Below, one piece after another: positions 52,167 through 63,297 of a stretch of 64,000 bases of DNA. The stretch is taken from assembly GCA_037178625.1 (NCBI GenBank), contig CM074131.1:3410001-3474000 (forward strand), given 5' to 3'. Positions within the stretch are counted from its first letter, which is position 1. Each line of letters opens with the position of its first letter. Position numbers and translations under genes: made by a program. A model generated the notes under the pieces. It ran no database searches. It was given only the letters and a program-made list of their open reading frames with translations, and was not told the origin of the DNA. Origin of the DNA: Skeletonema tropicum. Lineage: Eukaryota > Bacillariophyta > Thalassiosirophyceae > Thalassiosirales > Thalassiosiraceae.

Positions 52167-55100
52167 ATGTGGTCGCCAGTGACCTCCGATGACTCATCCA
52201 CCTCCTCCGCTTCCGACAACAACAACGAACCACTCACCATTCACGACATTGAAAAATGGCACACTCGAACGAATGCTGCCTTTATGCAACGATCGTTCAA
52301 TACCGATACGTCCACGCTTGGAAACACAGCGGAGGAGGATGAGCAGAGTAGTACCATGATGATTGCAAAGGGTACATCGAATGAAACTACCGAGCAGGGA
52401 TCGGTAGGAGGTTCCTCTGCTGCTGATGGGAGTGTAGTAGTGGAGGGTCATTCTCATGGTGGTGGTGGGAATGATGGTAAGAATCCTGCAGCAGATAATG
52501 CTTCGTCACGTCAGGTGGTCGCTGGACTTTTCTGGAAAGATGACGAGGGTTATGCTGGAACGTACACTGGGGAAGTGAACGATGACAATGTCCCCGATGG
52601 ACTTGGACTGATCCGATACGATGCAAGTGGCGGTGAACAAGAGGGGGAATGGAGAGATGGGACTCTCATACGGAAAAAGGGTGCCTCGCCCTCCAACAAG
52701 AATTCTTCATTGAGCACCATTGAAGAAGAAAAATCGCACAAGACACCATCGATCAAATATACTGACGAATTTGCCAATTTCCTCGCCGCCAAGCAAATTG
52801 GCATTGGCATCGAAGGTGAAGACGAAGACACAACCCACATGCAACGTCGCTTCTCTCAATCATCCAACAGTATGGCTGCCAATACCACCGGAAACAATTC
52901 CAATGCTCGTGACTTTGCAGATGATTTGTACAGTAGTACCAGCACACGAACGAGTAACAATCTCTATTATGCCAGTAGTGACAACTCCCGCAAGGGTCAT
53001 TTGTATTGCAGTACCAACTCAAGGCATTCAAGTGACAATAGTTCACGCAAGGGTCCTTTATACTCGAGTACAAATTCCAAGCATTCCAGTGACAATAATT
53101 CACAACAGCAACGCAAGGGTCATTATCTATTTTCAAGTACCAATTCGTCCAGACCAGAGCAATATCATCCGTATAGGTCATCCATTACCAAGAGAAGTCC
53201 GGGTGAATCTACCACCCACGAAGGGTCCGATTCGGATAGTGACCGGGACTCCATTAGTAGTGGTGATGGTAACTACCTCGATTATATTGATCGGAATAGT
53301 CATCAACAGAAACAGAATCATCATCAGGAAGATTTGGGATTGGTGGCGGAGGAGAAAGAACGAGCGTCTGCTGGTTCGGATAGCAGCAGAGGCAAAAGTA
53401 CAAGTGTTGATAACAATAGAAATGATGCAAGAAGTGATAACAGCCGAAATACAAGTGACAACAGCCGGAATGCAAGTGACAACAGCAGGAATACACGCGA
53501 CAACAGCCGAAATACTGATGATTATCGACCAAATGAAACAAAAGTTGTTCCACATGAAACTATTGACGCAATACAGAAGCTGATGGCAAATGATAGTAAT
53601 GTTCAATACGATAGCGAGGAAAGCAGCGATGCCGATGAAAATTATGACAATGATTCTGTTCGCTCATCCACCGTGTTTAATTGGCACAAGGATAGGCGAA
53701 GATCAGTCGAATCAGCCTTCCCTGGAATAGTCGAAGATAGTGATGATGAAAACCGACCATCGATGAGTACACGTATGAAATATGACCTAGAAGACGATGA
53801 GGATGAGGATGAACCAAGAAGACGTCGTTGTTCTAGCCTTAGGGATGAAAATGGAAGAATTCGGAGTAGGTGGTGGTGCTATCTATTTTCTGTGTGTAGT
53901 ATCATTAGTATTGTTGGGATTGCCATGATTTCCTGGGCAATGATACGCGTGCGGAAGAATAATAGGTCCAACAATGACAATATGAGTGCACCGAAGCCGC
54001 ATCAAGATGCTGGCACTAAATTATCTCTTTCGTGGGAGAAGGATGTTGAATGTGCACCTATTACGATTGATATCACTACGGATCAATATGGAAATGAAAC
54101 GACTTGGGTTTTATACAAAGTGAAAGAGGTTAATGAAGACAAAAACGCGTTCCAATCAACACGAAAACAGTTGCGACCGGTAGCTTTTTCTGATGGTAAT
54201 AGGAAAACGGAGGAAACAACAAACAATGGATCTCAAGTCATTAGATCGGGTGGTCCATACACATACATTAATGACACGGGGACTAACTACACTTCTCCTG
54301 TGTGCCTTCCAGAAGGAAACTACAATTTTGTGGTCTCGGACGTAAATGGGATTTGCTGCCAATATGGTCTTGGGCAATATTCATTATACTTCAATGGTGG
54401 GCGGACTATTCGTGATTCGCCTGGAGTGTTTACGACTGAGGAGATAACACCGTTCGTAGTGACTAGCGATGACGTCCTTGCTGCTTTGGCAACTGCGATT
54501 CCTTCTCAGTCGTTGAGCCCTACCACGTCTATTTCGTTACCTCCATCATTGTCGCCATTGGTAAGCTGCGAAGAGTTGACTTGAAGATCAGTACTTGACT
54601 CTCTTTCTAACATGGTTTCATGTCGTTTTTCTACATCAGATCGTCCCAGGCAACATTTCAGCCATTCCTTCTCCTAAACCGACAGTGGCAATGGTAAGTT
54701 TATCGAAATTTCATACCTTATCTTGCTATTATCATGTCATCACTAACTATTCATGTTGCCTTGGTCAGGTCACTGGCAATAGTTCTGTTTCATTGAACTC
54801 GGCTCCTCAATCGTCCAAGCCAACTCTTTCCAATTCTACTGAAGAAATATTTCAGTCTTCGGAAATTTTACCACCATTGATGACTGGAAGCCCAATTTTG
54901 ACACCAACCATTGCACCTTTGACAACAGTATCGCCTCCACCAACACTTTCTGAATCCGTTGGGACCACACCTGAGCCTTCGATTTTGCCATTGCCAGAAA
55001 CTGTTTCCCCAATTTTGAGCCAAACTACTGCACCAACTTCTGCATCATTGTCACCTACACCGAGAATGACAATCATCACTACTTCCGAACCAACAGTAGA

Positions 55101-57963
55101 AACTAACAGCACAACCAGCTCGCCACCAACGATTGTTACTCCGTGGCCTTCTCAGTTGTCTTCATTTTCGCCATCATCAACTTTAACTTCCTCGCCTTCA
55201 TTTTCACCGTCTCAATTTCCCGATTCTATTCTACCCACCAGAAGTAGCAATCCAACCGAAACAGCCCCACCGAGCACAAGCCCCACCGTCTTCAATCCAC
55301 TTCTTGATACTGAACTTCTTGACAGCTTGTCAATTCCGTACACGGTATCTCATATCTTAACGGGTGAAGCTTCCACCGCTACAACATCCCGCCGTTTACA
55401 AGATGAAAGGATTAGCTCACTGTACGGCTTCTCTACAGCCGTGTCAGCTGACATGTCAGTCTTGGCGGTTGGGGCAGCAAACGCGATTGATGTGTATGGT
55501 AATAATACTGGAGCTGTATATCTGTATAACATTGACAGTAGCGATGCTGAATCTAGTCCAACTCTAGTGCAGGTACTTTACGGATCGTACTCAGACGATG
55601 AGTTTGGGAATGATGTCAAGTTGTCAGACAATGGCAACAGGCTGGTTGTAGCAGCGCGGTCCGAAAACGAGCAAGAAGGGGCCATTCGGATATATGAACG
55701 CACCCCTGGAACGGACGGTCAATGGTACATAATTCGCACTATAGTAGGTGCTGGTGCTGGCTTCCGAGCAGGTTGGTCAGTAGCAATCTCGGGAGATGGC
55801 AATGTGGTAGCGATGGGAAGTACCAAGGGCAGTTCTAATGAAGGCGGGATGGTTATTTGCTATATTGCCCCTGATTGGGGGTTGCATGGGTCAATTATTG
55901 AAGCCGAAACATCCCGAGATGTCTTGGGTTTCTCTGTTAGTTTAAGTGGAGACGGCACAATGGTAGCAGTAGGCAGTGTAAAGGCAGTGAGCCCTGATAG
56001 AGTGTCCAACGCAGGACGAGCTGAGGTGTTTTCCTTCGATGGGACATCATGGATTTCGCAGTTTCAGGTGTTTGGCGAAACGAAACAGGCCTATGTTGGG
56101 TCGTCTGTGGCATTGTCCAGGGACGGTAAACTGTTTGTAGTAGGTGGAAGGGGCTTCACTAACGATGGCGGGAGTACACCAGCTGTAGGTCGTTGCAGGA
56201 TCTTCGAGCGGACTGAGGCTGGAGAGTTTGAGCTGTTGAGTGAAATTGCTGGGAAGAACAGTCGTGAAGAGCTTGGCTGGTCGTCTTCAATCTCTGCCGA
56301 TGGAAACAAGGTAGCTTGTGGAGGTAAGGGCGGGATGATGTTGGACTGGGGAGAGACAGGAGTAGCGCGCGTATGGGATCGGCAGAGTCTTGTGGAAAGT
56401 GAAGTGCTACCTCGAGGAGAGAGATTCTCTTCAATCGAAGGTGCCAGCTTTGGTTCATCGGTGTCTTTGTCGAGTGATGGTTCTTCACTAGTCGTGGGTG
56501 CATCGACATGGATCGGGTCAGCAACAGCGTCAGCTGCATCTGGCGCAGTACAAATTTTTGGCATCGGAGCACAATCTTTAAGCTCTCCGGCAGTTTCTCC
56601 TACGGACTTTGCTTCCGTTACAACTTCATCTCCGTATATTGGAACTGTATCGGAACAGACTACCACCATCCAGCCAACTAGTACTCCAACTGCACCCACA
56701 CCACTGAGTGCACTGCCGACAAGCTCTGATCCACTCCTTGATATGGAACTTCTTGACAGCTTGTCATCTCCTTACAGTATGACTCGTTTCTTAGAAGGCA
56801 ACTCCGCTGATTCATTGTATGGCTATTCTACAGCCTTGTCAGCTGACATGTCTGTCTTGGCTGTTGGAGCAACTAACGCAATCAATGAGAACGGCGACAA
56901 CACTGGAGCTGTATATTTGTATAACATCGACCCCAGTGATGCTGGATCTAGCCCAACTCTAGTGCAGGTACTTTACGGATCAAACCCTGATGATGAGTTT
57001 GGGAATGATGTGAAGTTGTCAGACAACGGCAACAGGCTGGTTGTAGCAGCTCGATCTGAAAATGAGCAAGAAGGGGCCATTCGGATGTACCAACGTCGTC
57101 CTAATAATGCAAGTGGGCTATGGGAAGTATCAGGCACCATACTAGGAGAAGGCGCTGGCTTCCGAGCAGGTTGGTCAGTAGCAATCTCAGGAGATGGAAT
57201 GGTTGTGGCAATGGGCAGTACCAAGGGCGGGCCGAACGGAGGCGGGATAGTTTCGACCTATATCGCACCAAGATGGGAATTACATGGATCAATGATTGAA
57301 GCCGAAACAACGAGAGACGTCTTGGGTTTCTCTGTCGCACTGAATGGAGATGGATCAATGGTCGCTGTAGGCAGTGTAAAGGCAGCAAACCCTGATAGAG
57401 TTTCCAATGCAGGACAAGCTCAGGTGTTCTCCTTCGATGGGACATCTTGGATATCGCAGTTTGAGGTGTTTGGTGAAACGAAACAGGCTTATGTTGGTTC
57501 GTCTGTGGCATTATCAGGAGATGGCAACTTGTTTGTAGTAGGTGGCAGGGGATTTACTAACGATGGCGAGAGTGCACCAGCTGTAGGCCGTTGCAGGATC
57601 TTCGAGCGGACTGAGACTGGGGAGTTTGAGCTGTTGAGCACAATTGAAGGGAAGAACAGCAGGGAAGAGCTTGGCTGGTCGTCTTCGATCTCTGCCGATG
57701 GAAACAAGGTAGCTTGTGGAGGTAAGGGTGGGCAGATGTTAGAGTTAGGAGAAACTGGAGTAGCTCGCGTTTGGGATCGAATGAGTCTTGTGGAAAGTGA
57801 AGTGCTACCTCGAGGAGAGAGATTCTCTTCAATCGAAGGTGCTAGCTTTGGTTCATCAGTGTCTCTGTCCAGTGATGGTTCTTCGCTAGTTGTGGGAGCA
57901 TGGCTATGGAATGGTGCTGATATCACTTCTCCTGGAGGTATATACTCATTTTCAACGTCTTAA
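52167..57963 (+). CDS. Large type-II membrane protein with MORN-like, PPC-like and duplicated FG-GAP-like propeller regions
   Basis: Exons 52,167-54,560, 54,640-54,693 and 54,769-57,963 join in frame to 1,880 aa. The introns are 79 and 75 nt. The N-terminal ~570 residues are cytosolic by prediction: Ser/Asn-rich, with a MORN-like unit (YAGTYTGEVNDDNVPDGLGL) and repeats such as SDNSRNTSDNSRNASDNSRN. One membrane span (WWCYLFSVCSIISIVGIAMI) follows Arg-rich text. Outside are a beta-rich domain (VCLPEGNYNFVVSDVNGICC), a long Pro/Ser/Thr stalk, and two ~390-residue propellers about 85% identical, each with FG-GAP-like units (LYGFSTAVSADMSVLAVGA, DEFGNDVKLSDNGNRLVVAA). It is likely a cell-surface adhesion or sensing protein (inference). 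Intron 2 is the introner-like copy. Confidence 0.85.
54694..54768 (+). repeat. Introner-like intron, copy 2 (75 nt)
   Basis: It begins GTAAGTTTATCGAAATT and ends TCATGTTGCCTTGGTCAG, like intron 3 of the HA-repeat gene (45,886-45,961). Splicing joins PKPTVAM to VTGNSSVSLN in frame. The two host genes are otherwise unrelated. Confidence 0.8.
55300..57960 (+). repeat. Internal duplication of the propeller coding region
   Basis: About 55,300-56,560 and 56,730-57,960 encode the same ~390-residue block, highly similar at both DNA and protein level. Examples are GAGTTTGGGAATGATGT and CCGAGCAGGTTGGTCAGTAG in both. The linker between them is Ser/Thr/Pro-rich. The first copy has an extra Ser/Thr/Arg insert before LYGFSTA. 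Confidence 0.9.
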
Positions 57964-58704
57964 TGTCGGTGCATCAATTCATTACTTCACATATTTCTTA
58001 CTTTCATAACTAAATAACATTTATTGATTGTCTCTTTTCTCTTTCTGTACAATACTACTACTATTGTGAGGTACCAACCAAATCAATAAGACAAAGTAAA
58101 ACATGCAGAATTTGAATCGATTATCGTAAAGCACGGACGTCAGACCTGTGTCTGGGCAGTGGATACGGAGCAAGATTGTCCTATTAGTTATTTGGTCCTA
58201 TTCATCTCAACGATCTTTTGATAGTGTAACGCCTTCCCAGTTAGAAATTGCTTTGCGCTGCTACACCACTGGATGGAGGCAGAACCTGTCGCCACCATCT
58301 ATCACCTACCACTCGACAGACATGGATCCCAATTACTTATCAAGCAAAAAAGAAAGTTACATGATGTTTACCACCAAATTTAAGTTGGTCTTGGTCGGCA
58401 TAATTGGCCATCACTAATAGAGATCACACATCTAATGGGACTTTTATCGGTCTTGTTTTCGGCGCTGACTCTTTCGGTTGCATGCGAACTCGACGTGCGA
58501 CATCAATGCTCAGCATCTTCCACCGACCACAACCAACACCCTACCAACACATACAACCTCCAACAACACGCCATTCAACATTCCATTATTCATAGCTTGC
58601 AAGCTGCTGCTGAAATACCGTTCCTGTTATCGTCACGGTCTGCGTATTTAAAAGAGTTATATTGCCACCACCTGGCCAAATTTCAAATCACATCTTACAC
58701 ACTC
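57964..58704. other. Intergenic, no gene seen
   Basis: The frame of the next gene is open upstream to 58,435 (MGLLSVLFSALTLSVACE), which looks signal-peptide-like. However, the His/Gln-rich text before the ATG at 58,705 reads as 5' flank. A secreted longer form cannot be excluded. Confidence 0.4.
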
Positions 58705-59496
58705 ATGTCCTCCGCCGACAAATCTGCCTCCACAGAAGCACCCCAAGCACCCCCCAGCGACAATGGAAAGCGCCGCTCCTCCGACATATCCGGCTCCCGT
58801 CGCTTCTCCGACATATCCGGCTCCCGCCGGTCCTCCTTTGCCAGACGCGGCTCGGCCTTCTTCGCTGCCGCCCGTGCCTCCTTCGTACGCACCCGCGGGA
58901 CAGGTGGCGCTTCCGTAGAGCAACTTCGTGGGACATCCGGATCGAATTACGAGGGGTATGCCAACATCCACCGTGGAGAAGGCGACTTTGATGCATTCAA
59001 CATCTTCAGTTTCTGCTGTGGAAAACGATCGGAATTGTACTTTGTTCTAATTAAAGGATTTCACTGCTTCGTGCTTGAGAATGAAGATTCCAAATCTCCA
59101 AAGTATGCAATTGAATTGATAAATCGACAAGCGGTCATCCAACCTACTCATGATACCATCATCCCACACGTGCCTCATCCAGGTGCCGCTCATGATACGG
59201 GATATACCACAGTACATTTGGAAACAAGTTTGGGGGATGTGGAATATAAATTCACCTTTGCAAATATGGAAAACACCGCGACGGAATTTTGCAATGCCGT
59301 GACTGTGGCGAGTAATGATGCATCGGCGGAGAAGGTCCGTGAGAGGTTAGGACATGATAAGTTGTTGAATAAGAGGGCTAGTATGAGGTTTGCGAATGCG
59401 GTTGGTGCGGCCAAGGCGAAGGATCAGCCAGATGCTCCGGTGACTTCAGCGGAGGTTATGGCTGGCATGCCTACTGTGAATACGGGAACAATCTAA
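58705..59496 (+). CDS. PH-like domain protein with basic Ser/Arg repeats
   Basis: From the ATG at 58,705 (MSSADKSASTEAPQ) the product is 263 aa. Residues ~22-65 are Arg/Ser-rich with two copies of SDISGSRR and RRGSAFFAAARASF, likely phosphorylated or membrane-binding. From ~80 the order of strands and final helix (YANIHRGEGDFDAFNIF, LYFVLIKGFHCFVLENED, KYAIELINRQAVI, VEYKFTFANMENTATEFCNA) resembles a pleckstrin-homology fold, which binds lipids or proteins. This call is structural inference, not a strong motif. An upstream in-frame ATG at 58,435 would add 90 residues beginning with a hydrophobic leader. The frame is intact. Confidence 0.6.
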   Translation: MSSADKSASTEAPQAPPSDNGKRRSSDISGSRRFSDISGSRRSSFARRGSAFFAAARASFVRTRGTGGASVEQLRGTSGSNYEGYANIHRGEGDFDAFNIFSFCCGKRSELYFVLIKGFHCFVLENEDSKSPKYAIELINRQAVIQPTHDTIIPHVPHPGAAHDTGYTTVHLETSLGDVEYKFTFANMENTATEFCNAVTVASNDASAEKVRERLGHDKLLNKRASMRFANAVGAAKAKDQPDAPVTSAEVMAGMPTVNTGTI

Positions 59497-59695
59497 TTAC
59501 AATGAATGTGCATGAGTACTTGTGAAGAAATTAGGGGAAAAGGTGGTGTTAACATCGAGAGCTGTTAGAGAAGCATACTACTAAATTTCTGTTCTACTTG
59601 TATTACACACGTATGCATGAAAGTTATCCCTTCTACTCAACATCAACTAATGGCAAATTCACAACTCGGCAGAATAGAACTGAAATTCATACTAT

Positions 59696-62600
59696 TCAGT
59701 CACACTTGTGTGTCAACGCACAAATTGCAGATCTGACAATGTTCTTAACCACACGAAAAATATTTCGATTTTGTTTTCTTTTCGTATCTCCACATGAAGA
59801 GGTCTCTTCTTTCTTCTCTGTTGCATTTTCCGTCTTGACAACAGGCTTCTTGACACTATCCAACTTAAGATTTTGTGCACTAGTCTCTTCCAGAATCTTC
59901 TTTTCTGGAGGAGTTGGCTCGGGAGAGAATGTAGGCTTCACTTCGTCCTTAGTACTGTCATCAACCTTCTTCTTGACGCTATCCAACTCGTGATGTTGAG
60001 TATGAGTGTCTTCCACGGTGTTCTTGGCTGGAGGAGTTGGCTTAGAAGAGAATGATGATTTTGCTTTGTCCTTAGTACTGTCTGCAATGTTATGATTGTT
60101 GAAATCACCAAGACCAGTTTTCTTTGGAGTAGATCTTTCTTTGGGGACCGACTCGTTGGCTTTATTGGTAAAGTCAAGAACGGATTGTTTGTTCTGTGTA
60201 TCAATGTCAGCTGGTGCCTTGTTGCTTTGAGTGACGCCAACCTCTGTCGGTATCTCTGGGATGTCATTGATTGGCATCATATTATTTAGTACTGTAGCTC
60301 CGATGCAAAGTCCGAAGCCAATTACAAATACAAACAATAGTTTGCTTCGTTGTATCCTGACAGATCCAAAGTTGTAGAATTGTTGATTAATTTCGAGCCC
60401 AGATGCATCCACCGCAATCTGGTGCTTTTCATTCAAGTACTTTGGTAGGGAGAACGTTGTGGGTGAGTTATTCCGAGTATCAATCACTTTTTGAGAGAGA
60501 TTGTGATCAGTTGGGGCAGTTGCCCGAAGAGCCCATGATAGTGGGCTTAATGATCTTGTGAGTTCTCTTGGATCAAGATAATGCAACAGGAATCCGTCAT
60601 TGTATTCCTTTACCAGTGCATTGAGTGTGTGAGGAGGCACTTGTTTCCTAAAAGAGGAGAGAAACGCATTTAATGTTAGTGAAACTGGAACAAGAAGCTT
60701 CTAAACGCAATCGCAAAGTACACTCACATGAAAGAAGTCGCAGTACAAATTGCCTCCTCCACAAATGAAATGATGTTCTCAGTACAGGACTTTTCATCTA
60801 AACTGAAGTTATCAACTTCTGAGGTAAATGGATTTGGGAGATTCACTGATGAGAGCTCCTCCGTCAAATCAGTGAGAAGATTGTGCAAAATTTTCGAGAG
60901 GTGTTTATCTCTAGGAGACGATGGCTTCCTCGGAGACGACTGTGCAGGCTGTAAAAATTCTGCCTCATCTTGTGAAGTTTCTGCCTCATTCTCTACAGTC
61001 TGATTGAAAATATTTGGTTCTGAAAAGTCCCTCGGAGGTGGCTCCAGTGATGAAAGCAAGAATTTGTCTCTGTTTACTGGATGGCACACAAATGCAATCG
61101 ACAAGTACAGAGGCATAGATGGATGACTGGCAAGGAAGAAGTCAATGATTCTCGAAACAGCCTCAAGTGGCAAGTCTTCCTCTGAACAAAACCAAGAAGA
61201 TATCCATTTCTTCAACACTTCGGCGAATACAAAAATGCGAGTGTTCAGTAAACCATTGGCGGTAAGAGATGAGTATAATTCCTCATCAACGAGCTTCAGC
61301 ACGGGAAAGAAGCTCAACGATAGAAGATCCCATCTCTTCTTCAAACTGCCTCTCTCTGGACACTTGGGAACAATCTCAAAATCGTCATTTGCATCTCCTC
61401 CTACACTACCAGATTCATCGTCTATGCAGCTATGAAAACTAGCCTCACTACTGCTGCGCTGAATTCCCATCTTCACTTTTTCTCCATCGTTGGCTTCTTG
61501 CTCATACTCGATACAAAACGTGGCCAAGTGACTCTCAATAATCTGCTTGAATACAAGAGATGCCAGAGATGGTGATTCCAAATGAAGCAACAGTATCGCA
61601 ATAAGATCTTGCATTCCAGGATAATACGACAATTTTGCCACAGCTGCGCAATCGTATTGTCCCTTTTGTTCCATCAAGTAAAATGCAGAAGTAGCAATTT
61701 GAATCAATAGCTTCCGTTCTTTTGGACGCTTATCCTTCTTTACACGAGCTTTCAATGGGAATTGCTTATGATGGTGTCCTTGAGTATTGTTCTTCTGGTA
61801 AGGTCTGTAGGGACTGTGACTGTTGAGTTTCAGTATACCACTGGCGCCCGCCATGGCTGGAGACGGTGGCAAGATGAAGGGAGAGTTCAGTGGAGATGGA
61901 TCAATTGATCGTCCATTCCCATTCTGTTCATTTTCTTTGTTCGTATTGACGAAGCGATTGTGAAAACTTCCCGATGACACAGACGACATATCCCGAAAGT
62001 TGTTGTTCGTGTTATTGGCAAATGCCGTGAAAGGTACACCTGCAGGAACTGACATCTTTTCGGACGTACCAAACGAAACTGATTTGGGCGTGCCAGAGCG
62101 TGAGTTTAAATTGCAAGTTAGAGGGGTGCTACTACCACTAGTACCGTTACCGTTGGTAGATCCACCACCGCTGTAGGAAGAAAGATCTGTCATACTGGAT
62201 GCCTGAGACAAGGTACTTGAGAAGTTGGACGGATAACTTTTTCTCTCATTCTTGCGTAGCCGACGTCTTTCTCTTTGTATGTGCCATAAGCTCGGTTCCA
62301 TTTCTTGTCCCAGCTGACATTGGATCTCATCGTAGGTGCGGTCACTTCTTGATAATGCTGCTGCCGATGAGCCGGTTCTGTCCTCTTCCTGCTGTTGTTG
62401 AAGTTGATCATTGCAATTAAACACAAGTTCATCGACACCCGCAAGCTTAATCCAACCAGATTTTCTACCAATTGAGAGGAGCAGCCCACCCGGCTGAATG
62501 GCAAGCGATCGCAAATGCCATAGATCGACTTGATCCACAAGTCCGACATCATCGGATTGATCTGAATTGTTATGCCGTGCACCCAATGCAGCGCTTATGA

Positions 62601-62733
62601 TATCTCCGATAACGCCGTCGACATCGACATTGTCATCTTGATGAAAATGCCGATAACCGAGGCAGCGAACAATTTCGCAGCCCTTGCCTTCTCTGTTGAT
62701 CGGGCTGCTGGTGTTATCTTCTGCCGTATTCAT
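59696..62733 (-). CDS. TBC1D20/Gyp8-like TBC-domain protein with C-terminal membrane anchor
   Basis: Two exons, 62,733-60,728 and 60,647-59,696, with an 80-nt intron (GTGAGT...TTTTAG), give 985 aa. The ATG is at 62,733. The first ~340 residues are low complexity (Ser/Asn/Gly). The TBC-type region at ~345-560 has SYYPGMQDLIAILLLHLES, LLSLSFFPVLKLVDEELYS and VSRIIDFFLASHPSMPLYLS, matching the TBC1D20 order. TBC proteins stimulate GTP hydrolysis by Rab GTPases; TBC1D20 acts on Rab1 at the ER. A hydrophobic span near the C-terminus (LLFVFVIGFGLCIGATVL) fits that anchoring. Unusual points: the catalytic Gln of Y-x-Q-G is Pro here, and no Arg-finger motif is seen. The protein is much longer than human TBC1D20, and the tail carries two ~45-residue Pro/Lys repeats. 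Confidence 0.8.
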
Positions 62734-63297
62734 CTTTGCTTGTGCAGCGTCCTGATTGTCTACTTAGCCAACCATGACGTACTTTAAGATTTCCGTTAAT
62801 TTTTTTCGTCCTGATTGTCTACTTATCCATTTGAAGTTCATCGACGGAATTGCAAGAAGAATGCACAAGATTGTCCATCTTTTGCATCGATGACGAGCCG
62901 TTCATTTGAATTTGATGTGTGTCGCAGCACCATTGATATGTGAACATGTGTATCCATTCTGATCTGATAGATGGGAGTCCATAAGTAGGGAGTGTGTGAC
63001 TCAGCCCTTCAAGCAAAGCATTCTTGCTTTCAAATCATTCCTTCTTTGACGCGTGCGTTCGCATGAGTTCCATTCTATTCCTTCTCTCAAAATCAGAAGC
63101 CCAGATGAGATCGGTACCATAAATAGCTGAAAAAGGCCATCATAATGGGCAAGCGCGCTGCCTGAAACAATACTGAACAATTCCGCAGGTTCATTGTCAT
63201 TGTTCGGTGCGACCATAATATAGACAAAAAAGTGTGTAATACTATCAGTAAAAAATTATTTTTCAGTTTGATCAAGAACAAAGGTGTATGATACATC
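62734..63297. other. Divergent intergenic region
   Basis: It separates the minus-strand TBC gene from the plus-strand Mpv17-like gene and should hold both promoters. A 20-bp direct repeat, CGTCCTGATTGTCTACTTA, occurs at about 62,749 and 62,809. No gene is supported. Confidence 0.5.

Noticed and set aside
54852..57926. Antisense ORFs of 80-200 codons opposite the propeller gene
   Set aside because: They duplicate with the propeller repeat on the other strand and have no independent features.
58148..58417. 89-codon plus-strand ORF upstream of the PH-like gene
   Set aside because: No recognisable composition or motif; lies in the probable 5' flank.
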